A stretch of 64,000 nt of DNA from assembly GCF_030704305.1 (NCBI RefSeq), contig NZ_CP131935.1:4154001-4218000 (forward strand), given 5' to 3'. The notes under the pieces were generated by a model. It saw nothing but the letters and a program-made list of their open reading frames with translations, did no database searches and was not told where the DNA came from. Of the stretch, positions 52,981 through 63,197 are shown in pieces (position 1 is the first letter of the stretch; each line of letters opens with the position of its first letter). Source of the stretch: Massilia sp. R2A-15 (GTDB lineage: Bacteria > Pseudomonadota > Gammaproteobacteria > Burkholderiales > Burkholderiaceae_D). The position numbers and the translations under genes are program-made.

Positions 52981-53140
52981 AGGGCTTCACAAAAAGTTAA
53001 TTTTAATAATTAAGCATAATTGGTTTCAGTTAACTTGTCGAGGAAAGGGAATTGTGGAGGGGCGACGGTTAAGCCCATCCTGCCACTTTCTCAAGATTTT
53101 CATGACGCCAATCAAGTAATTTTAATCGGCGGGAGCGTCA

Positions 53141-53173
53141 CTAATTAAAAAAGGCCTCGTTTTTTTTAATTAG
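53141..53173. repeat. AT-rich perfect inverted repeat upstream of the Fic gene
   Basis: A 12-bp perfect stem (ctaattaaaaaa / ttttttaattag) flanks ggcctcgtt. It lies 47 bp before the Fic start in a distinctly AT-rich stretch (52981-53219) that holds no gene. It could terminate transcription or act as an operator. Confidence 0.7.
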
Positions 53174-53192
53174 AGAGTCTACTATTTAAGGG

Positions 53193-53205
53193 AGCTTAAC
53201 TAACG
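53193..53205 (+). repeat. 13-bp direct repeat, left copy (agcttaactaacg)
   Basis: The same 13 bp recur at 54546-54558, so the pair brackets the Fic gene at its 5' and 3' sides. Confidence 0.7.
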
Positions 53206-53219
53206 AAGTAAAGGAACTT

Positions 53220-54470
53220 ATGAACAGCCCCGTCGCGGCAAACGCGAGAGCCGGTCGATTCGTTTCAACGGTCGCCTTTGATGAAGCGGTAAATGCGTTT
53301 GTGCCCGCGCCCTTGCCGCCAGAACCCGCTGTCGATATTTCCGGCTCCCTGATCAGCAAGTTGAGCGACGCGGACCGGGCAATTGGACGTCTTGACGGCA
53401 TAGCAATGATGCTGCCTGAAACCAGTCTTTTCCTTTACATGTACGTTCGCAAGGAGGCAGTGCTGTCTTCGCAGATCGAGGGCACTCAGTCGACTCTGGA
53501 CGACCTGCTCCTGTTCGAAAATGTGGCGCTGCTCGGCCAGCCCATCGATGACATTACGGAAGTTTCAAATTACGTCGATGCGATGATGTACGGGCTACGC
53601 CTCATGCGCGACGATACATCGGAAGGGCTGCCCCTGTGTTTGCGGCTTATTCGCGAAATGCATGGCCGACTGCTACAGAGCGGTCGCGGTGAACAGAAAG
53701 ACCCGGGCGAATTTCGACGCTCCCAAAACTGGATCGGCGGCACACGCCCTGGCAATGCTACCTATGTTCCCCCGCCTGTCAACGAACTGGCGGGGTGCCT
53801 GGATTCCTTCGAAAAATTCCTGTACGACGAAACTGTTCCTTTGCCCCCTTTGATTAGAGCGGGGCTTCTGCATGTCCAGTTCGAAAGTATTCACCCCTTC
53901 CTCGACGGCAACGGCCGGATAGGCCGCTTGTTGATCGCGCTCTTTCTGGTGGAACGACGCGTCCTGCAGCAGCCGCTCCTATACCTGAGCCTTTATTTTA
54001 AATCGAATCGAGAAGCCTATTATCGATTGCTGCAGGAAGTCAGGCAAAACGGGGCGTGGGAAGCCTGGCTCGAGTTTTTCCTGGATGGCGTCACAGAAAC
54101 CGCTAATAATGCCTTCGACAGTGCCTCTCGAATCGTACAACTCTTCCGTGAAGATCGTCAGCGAATATCGGCGTCGACTGACAGGGCGAGTACAGCGCTT
54201 CGTGTCCACGAAGTGCTCCAAAGGCAGCCGTTCGTCACCGCAAACCAACTGACAACGACAACTGGCCTTACTACTCCAACGGTCAACAGCGCGCTGCAAG
54301 CCCTCGAAATGCTTGGCATTGTCCGAGAAATTACAGGAAAGCAGCGTTCGCGCGTGTACTGTTACCAAGAATTCATGGACATCCTCGATGACGGAGCAGG
54401 ATCACGTCAACGACGCGCTTCGCAACGTATCGAGCCACCCCAAGAGCCCATCCCTGCAACGGATCCCTAG
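53220..54470 (+). CDS. Fic-domain AMP-transferase family protein with winged-helix C-terminus
   Basis: A taaagg site stands before the ATG; 416 residues. The inhibitory helix is visible near residue 80 (LSSQIEGTQSTLDD), the Fic core motif HPFLDGNGRIGR is complete (about 220-232), and a C-terminal winged-helix region (about 325-395: TANQLTTTTGLTTPTVNSAL, LEMLGIVREITGKQRSR) follows. Fic proteins usually transfer AMP to target hydroxyl groups; the DNA-binding end suggests autoregulation. Base composition is lower in GC than its neighbours and it sits between AT-rich repeats, hinting at recent acquisition. No toxin-antitoxin partner is adjacent; the inhibitory motif is in cis. Confidence 0.93.
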   Translation: MNSPVAANARAGRFVSTVAFDEAVNAFVPAPLPPEPAVDISGSLISKLSDADRAIGRLDGIAMMLPETSLFLYMYVRKEAVLSSQIEGTQSTLDDLLLFENVALLGQPIDDITEVSNYVDAMMYGLRLMRDDTSEGLPLCLRLIREMHGRLLQSGRGEQKDPGEFRRSQNWIGGTRPGNATYVPPPVNELAGCLDSFEKFLYDETVPLPPLIRAGLLHVQFESIHPFLDGNGRIGRLLIALFLVERRVLQQPLLYLSLYFKSNREAYYRLLQEVRQNGAWEAWLEFFLDGVTETANNAFDSASRIVQLFREDRQRISASTDRASTALRVHEVLQRQPFVTANQLTTTTGLTTPTVNSALQALEMLGIVREITGKQRSRVYCYQEFMDILDDGAGSRQRRASQRIEPPQEPIPATDP

Positions 54471-54526
54471 TGCGGCCTCTCGCGAAAATTTCACTAATAA
54501 AAAATAGCCCATTATTTTTAAATAGC

Positions 54527-54564
54527 AAAAGCCGCTAATTAAGCAAGCTTAACTAACGGCTTTT
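54527..54564 (+). terminator. Terminator-like hairpin behind the Fic gene
   Basis: Outer arms aaaagccg / cggctttt enclose an inner palindrome ttaagc-aa-gcttaa, followed by attg. It contains the right copy of the 13-bp direct repeat (54546-54558) and lies between the Fic gene and the convergent ssb gene. Confidence 0.6.
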
Positions 54565-54625
54565 ATTGTCCTCGAACGACTCAGGAGCGAAAGGTTGCTG
54601 AGTCACCGGCTAAGAACATTCTGTT

Positions 54626-55126
54626 TTAGAACGGGATGTCGTCATCCATGTCCGAGAAATTCGGCGCCGGCTTCGGCTGCGGACGCGCTGGCGGAGGAGG
54701 CGGCGCCTGGCGCTGCTGCTGTGGCTGCGGACGGCTCGGAGCGCTGCTCTCGTAGCCGCCGTCATCCATGCCGCTGTCGCCACCCATACCCTGGCGGCCG
54801 CCCAGCATCTGCATGTTCTCGGCGATGATGTCGGTTGCGTACTTCTCGACGCCGTCCTTGTCGGTGTACTTGCGGGTCTGCAGGCGGCCTTCGACGTAGA
54901 CCGACGAACCCTTCTTCAGGTATTGACCAACGATCTCGGCCAGGCGGCCGAAGAACGAAATGCGGTGCCACTCGGTCAGCTCTTTCTGCTCGCCAGTGTT
55001 GCGGTCCTTCGACTTGTACGAAGTGGCCACGGCGATGTTGGCGATCGCGTCGCCGCTCGGCATGTAGCGGATTTCCGGATCGCGGCCCAGGTTGCCGACG
55101 ATGATGACCTTGTTAACAGATGCCAT
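54626..55126 (-). CDS. ssb: Single-stranded DNA-binding protein
   Basis: The start at 55126 (agaggag upstream) gives 166 residues. The OB fold shows [40 protein letters not shown] and [21 protein letters not shown] Gly/Pro/Gln-rich linker (about 115-155) leads to the acidic tip MDDDIPF that binds partner proteins. It coats single-stranded DNA in replication, repair and recombination. It is divergent from uvrA, with a LexA-type box between them. Confidence 0.97.
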   Translation of the reverse strand: MASVNKVIIVGNLGRDPEIRYMPSGDAIANIAVATSYKSKDRNTGEQKELTEWHRISFFGRLAEIVGQYLKKGSSVYVEGRLQTRKYTDKDGVEKYATDIIAENMQMLGGRQGMGGDSGMDDGGYESSAPSRPQPQQQRQAPPPPPARPQPKPAPNFSDMDDDIPF

Positions 55127-55368
55127 GTAATGCTCCTCTGATTTTTGTGGGCCCTGGCTCTGCACTTGACTAAGCGCCAGGGTATCGGTGTCCTCGCGAA
55201 CAGCCGATATTATGGCCGAACTTCCCCCGCTCAGAAATGAATTTTTAACATTCTCTGATGTCGCTCGCCAGCCCGAACTTTATTTTGAACTTCTGGCGTT
55301 TTTGCCATTGGAAACCCTGCGTTTCGCTCCAGATGGGCTCCTTGCCCACCGTTTGCAGCCGGCAATAA

Positions 55369-55388
55369 TACTGTTATTATATACAGTA
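55369..55388. promoter_or_regulatory. LexA (SOS) box between ssb and uvrA
   Basis: The palindrome tactgttattatatacagta fits CTG-N10-CAG exactly, with the expected AT-rich centre. It lies 161 bp before uvrA and 242 bp before ssb, in a 423-bp intergenic region (55127-55549) where I accept no gene. Both genes are SOS-controlled from a shared region in E. coli. Confidence 0.85.
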
Positions 55389-55549
55389 GTCGCACTGGTG
55401 GCGGCCGCTGCCTGCGTCCGGCAATCGTCTCCGCCGGACGCGCTGGAATTGAAACACGGCTATAGTTACAGGTTGTCCCTTTTTGGCCCCGCCGACATCG
55501 GTTTTCTCGCGCGCGCCAGCCTCGCTTCACCCATTGGAAAGCACAATAC

Positions 55550-58396
55550 ATGGAACAGATCCGCATCCGCGGCGCCCGCACGCATAACCTGAAGAACATC
55601 AACCTCGACCTGCCGCGCAACAAGCTGACGGTCATCACCGGCCTGTCCGGCTCCGGCAAGTCGTCGCTGGCGTTCGACACGCTGTATGCCGAAGGCCAGC
55701 GCCGCTATGTCGAGTCGCTGTCGGCCTATGCGCGCCAGTTCCTGCAGCTGATGGAGAAACCCGACGTCGACCTGATCGAAGGCCTGTCGCCGGCCATCTC
55801 GATCGAGCAGAAAGCCACGTCGCACAATCCGCGTTCGACCGTCGGCACCGTCACCGAAATTCACGATTACCTGCGCCTGCTGTACGCGCGCGTCGGCACG
55901 CCCTACTGCCCCGACCACGCGGAGCATCCGCTGGCCGCGCAGACCGTGTCGCAGATGGTCGACGCCGTGCTGGCTATGGAAGAAGGCACCAAGCTGATGA
56001 TCCTCGCGCCCGTGGTGGCCAACCGCAAGGGCGAGCACGCCGACCTGTTCGCGTCGATGCAGGCGCAGGGCTTCGTGCGCTTCCGCATCCAGAGCGGCAC
56101 TCATGACGCGAAGATCTACGAGATCGACGACATGCCGACCTTGAAGAAGACCGAGAAGCACACCATCGACGTGGTGATCGATCGCGTGAAGGTCAACGCC
56201 GACATCAAGCAGCGCCTGGCCGAATCGTTCGAGACCGCGCTGCGCCTGGCCGACGGCCGCGCCGTGGCGCTCGAGATGGATAGCGGCGCCGAGCATGTGT
56301 ACTCGAACAAGTTCGCCTGCAACGTCTGCGGCTACTCGCTGCAGGAGTTGGAGCCGCGCCTGTTCTCGTTCAACAATCCGATGGGCGCCTGCCCGGAGTG
56401 CGATGGCCTCGGCCACATCGAGTTCTTCGACCCGAAGCGCATCGTCGCCTTCCCCAACCTGTCGCTCGCTTCGGGCGCCATCAAGGGGTGGGACCGCCGC
56501 AACCAGTTCTACTTCCAGATGCTGTCGAACCTGGCCGCGTTCTACGACTTCGACATCGACAAGCCGTTCGAGCAGCTGCCGGCCGAAGCGCAGAAGGCCG
56601 TGCTGACCGGTTCCGGCAAGACCACGATCCCGTTCACCTACGTCAATGAGCGCGGCCGCACCGTAATTCGCGAGCACACCTTCGAAGGCGTGGTCACCAA
56701 CCTGCAGCGGCGCTACCGCGAGACCGATTCGATGGCGGTGAAAGAGGAACTGGCGAAATTCATCAACGAGAAGAAGTGCCCGTCGTGCGAAGGCGCGCGC
56801 CTGCGCGTGGAAGCGCGCTACGTCAAGCTCGGCGCCGGCAAGCAGCAGCGCGCGATCTACGAGATCGCCAACAAGCCACTGCGCTCCTGCCTCGACTACT
56901 TCGAGAAGCTGTCGCTCAAGGGCGCGAAGAAGGACATCGCCGACCGCGTGATCAAGGAAATCATCTCGCGCCTGAAGTTCTTGAATAACGTCGGCCTCGA
57001 CTACCTCTCGCTCGACCGCAGCGCCGACACCCTGTCAGGCGGCGAAGCGCAGCGCATCCGCCTGGCGTCGCAGATCGGCTCGGGCCTGACCGGCGTGATG
57101 TACGTGCTCGACGAGCCGTCGATCGGCCTGCACCAGCGCGACAACGATCGCCTGATCGAAACGCTCAAGCACCTGCGCGACATCGGCAATACGGTGCTGG
57201 TGGTCGAGCACGACGAAGATGCGATCCGCACCGCCGACTACATCGTCGACATGGGCCCGGGCGCGGGCGTGCATGGCGGCGAGGTGTGCGCCGAAGGCAC
57301 GCTGGCGCAGATCCTGAAGAACAAGAAGTCGCTGACCGCGAAGTACCTGAACGGCACGCTGAAGATCGCCGTGCCGAAGAAGCGCCACGTGGCTAATCCG
57401 GACAAGCAGCTGGTGATCACCGGCGCTACCGGCAACAACCTGAAGAGGGTGTCGCTGCACCTGCCGGTCGGCCTGATGACCTGCGTGACCGGCGTGTCCG
57501 GCTCCGGCAAGTCCTCGCTGGTGAACGACACGCTGTACCCCGCGCTGTCGCGCCACCTGTACGGTTCGCAGACCGAGCCGGCGCCGCACGATTCGATCAG
57601 CGGGCTGGAACACTTCGACAAGGTGATCTCGGTCGATCAGGCGCCGATCGGGCGCACGCCGCGCTCGAACCCGGCCACCTACACCGGCGTGTTCACGCCG
57701 ATTCGCGACCTGTTTTCGACGGTGCCGACGGCGAAGGAGCGCGGCTACAGCGCCGGGCGCTTCTCGTTCAACGTCAAGGGCGGCCGCTGCGAAGCCTGTC
57801 AGGGCGACGGCGTGATCAAGGTCGAGATGCACTTCCTGCCGGACGTGTACGTGCCGTGCGACGTCTGCCACGGCAAGCGCTACAACCGCGAGACGCTCGA
57901 GGTGCAGTACAAGGGCAAGAACATCACCGAAGTGCTGGACATGACGGTGGAGGACGCGCACGAGTTCTTCAAGCCGGTGCCGGTCATCGCACGCAAGCTG
58001 CAGACGCTGCTCGACGTGGGCCTCGGCTACATCAAGCTGGGACAGAGCGCGACCACGCTGTCGGGCGGCGAGGCGCAGCGGGTCAAGCTGTCGTTAGAGC
58101 TGTCGAAGCGCGACACGGGACGCACGCTGTACATCCTCGACGAGCCGACCACCGGTTTGCACTTCCAGGATATCGACTTGCTGCTGAAGGTGATGCATCG
58201 CCTGCGCGACCAGGGCAATACGCTGGTCGTCATCGAGCACAATCTGGACGTGATCAAGACGGCGGACTGGATTGTCGACCTGGGGCCGGAAGGCGGCGCG
58301 GGCGGCGGTCAGATCGTGTCGGCTGGCACGCCGGAGAATGTGGCGAAGGATCCGAACAGCGTGACCGGGAAGTACCTGGTGCCGCTGCTGAAATAA
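55550..58396 (+). CDS. uvrA: UvrABC excision nuclease subunit A
   Basis: The 948 residues have the UvrA size. Two ABC ATPase halves are visible: Walker [16 protein letters not shown] and [15 protein letters not shown], and signatures [12 protein letters not shown] and [12 protein letters not shown]. Zinc modules are CNVCGYSL...[15 protein letters not shown] and CEACQGDG...CDVCHG. UvrA finds bulky DNA lesions and loads UvrB. The start ATG ([17 protein letters not shown]) matches the family. A SOS box lies upstream and an inverted palindrome pair downstream. Confidence 0.98.
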   Translation: MEQIRIRGARTHNLKNINLDLPRNKLTVITGLSGSGKSSLAFDTLYAEGQRRYVESLSAYARQFLQLMEKPDVDLIEGLSPAISIEQKATSHNPRSTVGTVTEIHDYLRLLYARVGTPYCPDHAEHPLAAQTVSQMVDAVLAMEEGTKLMILAPVVANRKGEHADLFASMQAQGFVRFRIQSGTHDAKIYEIDDMPTLKKTEKHTIDVVIDRVKVNADIKQRLAESFETALRLADGRAVALEMDSGAEHVYSNKFACNVCGYSLQELEPRLFSFNNPMGACPECDGLGHIEFFDPKRIVAFPNLSLASGAIKGWDRRNQFYFQMLSNLAAFYDFDIDKPFEQLPAEAQKAVLTGSGKTTIPFTYVNERGRTVIREHTFEGVVTNLQRRYRETDSMAVKEELAKFINEKKCPSCEGARLRVEARYVKLGAGKQQRAIYEIANKPLRSCLDYFEKLSLKGAKKDIADRVIKEIISRLKFLNNVGLDYLSLDRSADTLSGGEAQRIRLASQIGSGLTGVMYVLDEPSIGLHQRDNDRLIETLKHLRDIGNTVLVVEHDEDAIRTADYIVDMGPGAGVHGGEVCAEGTLAQILKNKKSLTAKYLNGTLKIAVPKKRHVANPDKQLVITGATGNNLKRVSLHLPVGLMTCVTGVSGSGKSSLVNDTLYPALSRHLYGSQTEPAPHDSISGLEHFDKVISVDQAPIGRTPRSNPATYTGVFTPIRDLFSTVPTAKERGYSAGRFSFNVKGGRCEACQGDGVIKVEMHFLPDVYVPCDVCHGKRYNRETLEVQYKGKNITEVLDMTVEDAHEFFKPVPVIARKLQTLLDVGLGYIKLGQSATTLSGGEAQRVKLSLELSKRDTGRTLYILDEPTTGLHFQDIDLLLKVMHRLRDQGNTLVVIEHNLDVIKTADWIVDLGPEGGAGGGQIVSAGTPENVAKDPNSVTGKYLVPLLK

Positions 58397-58401
58397 AAAA
58401 T

Positions 58402-58470
58402 GGGGTCAGGTCCGCAGGACCAGACCCCGATGCCGCAGACTTTGGGGTCTGGTCCTGCGGACCTGACCCC
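58402..58470. repeat. Inverted pair of family-A palindromes between convergent genes
   Basis: Copies at 58402-58428 and 58444-58470 face each other with a 15-bp spacer between uvrA and pckG. Flanking aaaaaa on one side and attttc on the other make this a good bidirectional terminator. Confidence 0.88.
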
Positions 58471-58480
58471 ATTTTCGTTC

Positions 58481-60334
58481 TTACGCCGCCATGCGCGACT
58501 CGAGCGCCTTGCGCGTGTCGTCCAGCTCTTTCGGCAGGTGATACGCCAGCTTCTCGAACAGTTCGTCGTGCAGCTTCACTTCGTCCTTCCACGCGTTCGC
58601 GTCGATCGAGGTGATCTTGTCGAACTGCTCGCGGCTGAACTCCAGCCCGTCCCAGTTCATGTCCTCGTAGCGCGGCGTGATGCCGAACAGGTGCTCGGCG
58701 CCGCCGGCCTTGCCTTCGATCCGGTCCAGCATCCACTTCAGCACGCGCATGTTGTCGCCGAATCCCGGCCAGACGAAATTGCCTTCGTCATCGGTGCGGA
58801 ACCAGTTCACGCAGAAGATCTTCGGCATCTTGCCAGGCTGCTTCGCGCCCAGGTCGAGCCAGTGCTGGAAGTAGTCGCTCATGTTGTAGCCGATGAACGG
58901 CAGCATCGCGAACGGATCGCGCCGCACCACGCCGATCTTCGCCGCGGCGGCAGCCGTGGTCTCCGAACCCATCGTCGCGGCCATGTACACGCCCTCGGTC
59001 CAGTTGCGCGCCTCGGTTACCAGCGGCACGGTGGTCGAACGCCGTCCGCCGAAGATGAAGGCGGAAATCGGCACGCCGGCCGGATCGTCCCACGACGGGT
59101 CGAGCACCGGGTTCTGCGTCGCCGCCACCGTGAAGCGCGAGTTCGGGTGCGCGGCCTTGGTGCCGGAGGCCGGCGTCCAGTCCTTGCCCTGCCAGTCGAT
59201 CAGGTGCGCCGGAGCTTCCTTGGTCAAGCCTTCCCACCACACGTCGCCGTCGTCGGTCAGCGCGACGTTGGTGAAGATCGAGTTCTCGCGCATCGAGGCC
59301 ATGCAGTTGGCGTTGGTCTTTTCGTTGGTGCCCGGCGCGACGCCGAAGTAGCCCGCTTCCGGATTGATCGCGACCAGGCGGCCGTCGGCGCCCGGCTTGA
59401 TCCAGGCGATGTCGTCGCCGACGGTGGTGACCTTCCAGCCATTGAAGCCGGCCGGCGGGATCATCATCGCGAAGTTGGTCTTGCCGCACGCTGACGGGAA
59501 CGCCGCCGCGACGTAGTGCTTCTTCCCTTCCGGCGATTCGACGCCCAGGATCAGCATGTGCTCGGCCAGCCAGCCGTCGCCGCCGGCCTTGGCTTCCTGC
59601 TGGCCCATGTTCGAGGCGATGCGCAGCGCGAAGCACTTCTTGCCGAGCAGCGCGTTGCCGCCGTAGCCCGAGCCGTACGACCAGATCTCGCGCGTCTCGG
59701 GGAAGTGGACGATGTACTTGGTGTCGTTGCACGGCCACGCGACGTCCTTCTGGCCTTCGCGCAGCGGCGCTCCGACGGTGTGCACGGCCGGCACGAACTC
59801 GCCGTCCGCGCCAAGCACGTCGTACACGGCGCGGCCCATGCGCGTCATGATGCGCATGTTCACGGCGACGTAAGGCGAGTCGGACAGCTCGACGCCGATG
59901 TGGGCGATCGGCGAGCCCAGTGGCCCCATCGAGAACGGCACCACGTACATCGTGCGGCCGGCCATGCAGCCGTCGAACAGGCCGTGCAGCGTCTCGCGCA
60001 TTTCGGCGGGCGCCATCCAGTTGTTGGTCGGCCCGGCCTGCTCGCGGGTTTCGCTGCAGATGAAGGTGCGGTCCTCGACACGCGCCACGTCGGTCGGGTC
60101 GGACAGCGCCAGGAAGGAGTTCGGGCGCTTTTCCGGATTGAGTTTTTTCATGGTGCCGGCGGCGACCATCTCGGCGCACAGGCGGTCGTATTCCTCCTGC
60201 GAGCCGTCGCACCAGTAGATGCGGTCCGGCTTGGCAAGGGCGGCGATCTCGGCGACCCAATTGATCAGTTTTTGGTGTTTGATGTAAGCTGGGACGTTCA
60301 AGGCGGAAACGCCTTTCATGACGGGCTGGTTCAT
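58481..60334 (-). CDS. pckG: Phosphoenolpyruvate carboxykinase (GTP)
   Basis: The 617 residues have the length of GTP-type PEPCK. Landmarks are [30 protein letters not shown], the mobile active-site loop [13 protein letters not shown] (with its reactive Cys and P-loop), [24 protein letters not shown] and [19 protein letters not shown]. It converts oxaloacetate and GTP to PEP and CO2 in gluconeogenesis. The ribosome site is ggaggtactgc on the minus strand. The 60335-60625 spacer holds no gene I can support. Confidence 0.97.
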   Translation of the reverse strand: MNQPVMKGVSALNVPAYIKHQKLINWVAEIAALAKPDRIYWCDGSQEEYDRLCAEMVAAGTMKKLNPEKRPNSFLALSDPTDVARVEDRTFICSETREQAGPTNNWMAPAEMRETLHGLFDGCMAGRTMYVVPFSMGPLGSPIAHIGVELSDSPYVAVNMRIMTRMGRAVYDVLGADGEFVPAVHTVGAPLREGQKDVAWPCNDTKYIVHFPETREIWSYGSGYGGNALLGKKCFALRIASNMGQQEAKAGGDGWLAEHMLILGVESPEGKKHYVAAAFPSACGKTNFAMMIPPAGFNGWKVTTVGDDIAWIKPGADGRLVAINPEAGYFGVAPGTNEKTNANCMASMRENSIFTNVALTDDGDVWWEGLTKEAPAHLIDWQGKDWTPASGTKAAHPNSRFTVAATQNPVLDPSWDDPAGVPISAFIFGGRRSTTVPLVTEARNWTEGVYMAATMGSETTAAAAAKIGVVRRDPFAMLPFIGYNMSDYFQHWLDLGAKQPGKMPKIFCVNWFRTDDEGNFVWPGFGDNMRVLKWMLDRIEGKAGGAEHLFGITPRYEDMNWDGLEFSREQFDKITSIDANAWKDEVKLHDELFEKLAYHLPKELDDTRKALESRMAA

Positions 60335-60625
60335 GCAGTACCTCCAATACGATTAAGAATTGTGGTCGGGACCGCTGGCGGGAAGGCAGCGCGGCGGTCG
60401 AACAGCGGCGCCGGGGCGCGGCTGCAAAAGAACTTGACTGCGCAACTAAATGCAAAGTGGTCTAGTCAAATCCTCAAAATATCGGGCCGATTGTACACCC
60501 GCAAAACCATGATTAAAACGCCAGAAACGCAAAAATGTAGTAATAGTAGTTGACTAAAGTAGTGGGCTACTCAGGCCCGCGAAATTCCTGTTATTTACCT
60601 ACGAAGTTTTATTATCTTTCTAATA

Positions 60626-61624
60626 ATGCCAATGAAAATAGCTGTCCTAGACGACTATCAGGATGCCGTGCGCAGCCTGGACTGCTTCAAGCTGCTGGAC
60701 GGGCATGAGGTGAAGGTGTTCAACAATTCGACCCGGGGGCTGGGGCAGCTGGCGATCCGGCTGGCGCCGTACGACGCGCTGGTGCTGATCCGCGAGCGCA
60801 CCGCCCTGTCGCGCGCGCTGCTTGCCAAGCTGCCCAACCTCAAGCTGATCTCGCAGACGGGCAAGGTGGCCGGCCACATCGACGTGGCGGCGGCGACCGA
60901 GCGCGGCGTGGCGATCGCCGAGGGTGTTGGCTCGCCGGTGGCGCCGGCCGAGCTGACCTGGGCGCTGATCATGGCCGCCAGCCGCAAGATCGTGCCCTAC
61001 GCGAACAACCTGAAGGACGGGCTGTGGCAGACGGCGTCGATCAATCCGGCGCTGAACGGGCTGGGCAGCGTGTTGAAGGGCAAGACGCTGGCGATCTGGG
61101 GCTACGGCAAGATCGGCAAGATGGTGGCCGGCTACGGCAAGGCATTCGGCATGAGCGTGCTGGTGTGGGGGCGCGAAGCGAGCCGCACGGCCGCGCTGGC
61201 GGACGGCTACCAGGCGGCCGGCTCGCAGGAAGAATTTTTCGAGCGGGCCGATGTGCTGACTGTGCATTTGCGGCTGGTCGATGCGACGCGCGGGATCGTC
61301 ACGGCGCAGGATTTGGCGCGGATGAAGCGCTCGTCGCTGTTCGTCAATACCAGCCGGGCTGAGCTGGTCGAGGAAGGCGCGCTGGAGGCGGCGCTACCGC
61401 AGGGCCGGCCTGGGATGGCGGCGCTCGACGTGTTCACCAGCGAGCCGCTGGCGCCGGATTCGCCGCTGCTGCGCATGCCGACCGTGCTGGCGACGCCGCA
61501 CCTGGGCTATGTCGAGAAGGACAGCTACGAGCTGTATTTCGAGGCGGCGTTCCGCAACGTCGTCAACTTCGCGGAGGGCAAGCCGAGCGGGATTTTGAAT
61601 CCTGAAGTGTTGGCAAAAACCTAG
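60626..61624 (+). CDS. D-2-hydroxyacid dehydrogenase (NAD-dependent)
   Basis: The 332 residues (ATG 60626; 60632 is an alternative, no strong ribosome site for either) show the two-domain D-hydroxyacid dehydrogenase form. The Rossmann motif is WGYGKIGKMVAGYGKAFGM (about 155-173) and the catalytic Arg/Glu/His segments are VNTSRAELVEEGAL, ALDVFTSEPL and LATPHLGYVEKDSYE. It reduces a 2-keto acid; the substrate is uncertain (phosphoglycerate- or glyoxylate-like). It diverges from pckG. Confidence 0.9.
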   Translation: MPMKIAVLDDYQDAVRSLDCFKLLDGHEVKVFNNSTRGLGQLAIRLAPYDALVLIRERTALSRALLAKLPNLKLISQTGKVAGHIDVAAATERGVAIAEGVGSPVAPAELTWALIMAASRKIVPYANNLKDGLWQTASINPALNGLGSVLKGKTLAIWGYGKIGKMVAGYGKAFGMSVLVWGREASRTAALADGYQAAGSQEEFFERADVLTVHLRLVDATRGIVTAQDLARMKRSSLFVNTSRAELVEEGALEAALPQGRPGMAALDVFTSEPLAPDSPLLRMPTVLATPHLGYVEKDSYELYFEAAFRNVVNFAEGKPSGILNPEVLAKT

Positions 61625-61627
61625 CGT

Positions 61628-61714
61628 GTCGTACCTGCGGAGGCAGGTACCCATGCTGAGCGCACTTTACCTCTTCCGCTGATTCAGCATGGGTACCAGC
61701 CTTCGCTGGTACGA
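61628..61714. repeat. Family-B palindrome pair
   Basis: The arm gtcgtacctgcggaggcagg and its inverted mate (cagccttcgctggtacgac) lie between convergent genes and can pair into a hairpin. Confidence 0.88.
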
Positions 61715-61724
61715 CAATCAAGTG

Positions 61725-62477
61725 TCAGCGCACCTGCTCGCCGGTAATGCTGATCGGCGGCGCCGGCATCACGTGAGCGCGCGTCCACAAGCCGGCCCAT
61801 CCCGGCGGCCAGCTCAGTTGCGGACCCGAATACGCCGGCAAGGTCGCGCGCACCGCAATCACCGGCACCGGCGGCACTTCCTTCAATCCACCGGCCGTCG
61901 CGCGCTCCATGTCCAGGCTGTACATGTAGCCCGGCAGCAGCGCGTCGCACACTCCCTTGAACCACTCGGTGTGATCCTCGTCGCGCCCCAGCGCCTGCGC
62001 CAGTCCCTGCGGGTCGAACTTGGCCAGCGCGGTAATCAGTTCGTCGGTCGACGCGCCCGGCGAATCGCCCCACCCCATCACCGGATTGACGTTGTAGTCG
62101 GCGCCCGAGCCATACCAGCCCTCGCGCCAGGGCCGCTGCATCCAGTTGCGCTGGCCGGTGAACAAATGCCAGCGCCAGTGCAGGCCGGACGGCTTCGGCC
62201 ACGAATACAGATACAGCTTCTCGTAACCGGCCTCATGCAGTGCGCGCACCATCGCCATCAGGCGCGCGTGCGGCATGCGGTCGGGCGGCGCGCGGCGGAA
62301 CAAAATCGCTTCGCCGTCCGCGTGCTGCACGTCGTCGGTGGACAGGTTCAGGTCCAGCGTGCGCTGCTCGCTGCCGAAGCGCGCGCTGATCCAGCCAGTG
62401 AGCAAGTTGACATGCGTGATCACGCCGTAGCCGCGGTGGCGGTGAAAGATGACGGTTCCTGGAGCGAGCGTTTTCAT
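61725..62477 (-). CDS. Unknown protein with Tudor/KOW-like N-terminus, 250 aa
   Basis: I do not recognise the family. The N-terminal about 55 residues (APGTVIFHRHRGYGVITHVN, WISARFGSEQRTLDLN) resemble small SH3-like barrels such as those of CarD or the UvrD tail, which bind protein or DNA. The middle has many aromatics (YLYSWPKPSGLHWRWHLF, GSGADYNVNPVMGWGDSPG) and looks enzymatic or structural. No signal peptide or membrane segment is seen. It is divergent from the asparaginase-family gene. Confidence 0.75.
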   Translation of the reverse strand: MKTLAPGTVIFHRHRGYGVITHVNLLTGWISARFGSEQRTLDLNLSTDDVQHADGEAILFRRAPPDRMPHARLMAMVRALHEAGYEKLYLYSWPKPSGLHWRWHLFTGQRNWMQRPWREGWYGSGADYNVNPVMGWGDSPGASTDELITALAKFDPQGLAQALGRDEDHTEWFKGVCDALLPGYMYSLDMERATAGGLKEVPPVPVIAVRATLPAYSGPQLSWPPGWAGLWTRAHVMPAPPISITGEQVR

Positions 62478-62600
62478 TGGATCGAGTGTAGCGAGGCGCT
62501 GACGAAGATTCTAGCGCAGTCACAACCGGATACAAGGTTTTCGACAGCGCGTGTGCCAGGCGCTATCATGAGGCACTTTTCACACACACCATACATCACC

Positions 62601-63086
62601 ATGAACTTGCGGATCATCGCCACCGGCGGCACCTTCGACAAACACTACGACGAGCTGACGGGCAAGCTCGATTTCGCCGCCAGCCACCTGCCGGCCGTGC
62701 TGGCGCGCACGCGCATGACCATTCCGGTCGAACTCGAAGTGCTGCCGCTGCTCGATTCGCTCGACATGCAGGACGTGGACCGCCAGCGCGTGCTGGCCTC
62801 GTGCCAGGCGGCGGCGGAAAAAGCGATCGTCATCATCCACGGCACCGACACCATGCGCGAGACCGCCGGCGTGCTGGGCGCGGCAAAGCTGGACAAGGCG
62901 ATCGTGCTGACCGGCGCGATGATTCCGTACGAGATCGCGAATTCGGATGCGTTGTTTAATTTGGGATTTGCTACTGGCGTGGCGCAGACCTTGGCGCCTG
63001 GAGTGTACGTGGCGATGAACGGCCAGGTGTTCGCGTGGGATAACGTGACGAAGAACAAAGCGGCCGGAGTGTTCCAGCCGCTGTAA
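62601..63086 (+). CDS. Single-domain asparaginase-family protein, 161 aa
   Basis: The ATG at 62601 gives a protein with the N-terminal asparaginase motifs IIATGGTFDKHYDE (Thr nucleophile in TGGT) and IIHGTDTMRETA. Classical L-asparaginases have about 330 residues with a second domain; here only the first is present, and the frame ends cleanly at AAGVFQPL. It may act as a dimeric amidohydrolase of altered specificity. An in-frame ATG at 62568 is possible. Confidence 0.85.
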   Translation: MNLRIIATGGTFDKHYDELTGKLDFAASHLPAVLARTRMTIPVELEVLPLLDSLDMQDVDRQRVLASCQAAAEKAIVIIHGTDTMRETAGVLGAAKLDKAIVLTGAMIPYEIANSDALFNLGFATGVAQTLAPGVYVAMNGQVFAWDNVTKNKAAGVFQPL

Positions 63087-63095
63087 AACGGAGGC

Positions 63096-63186
63096 GGGGT
63101 CTGGTCCCGCGGAGCGACGGGGACGCCGAGTCCCCATCTTCGCGTGGACGTTCCAAAATGGGGTCAGGTCCGCAGGACCAGACCCC
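63096..63186. repeat. Two family-A palindromes
   Basis: A long-variant copy (63096-63135) and a 27-bp copy (63160-63186) sit between the convergent asparaginase-family and rdgC genes. Confidence 0.87.
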
Positions 63187-63197
63187 TTCACTTCGGC

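Noticed and set aside
55188..55592. 134-residue frame between ssb and uvrA
   Set aside because: It contains the LexA box, overlaps the uvrA start by 43 bp, has no good ribosome site and no family resemblance.
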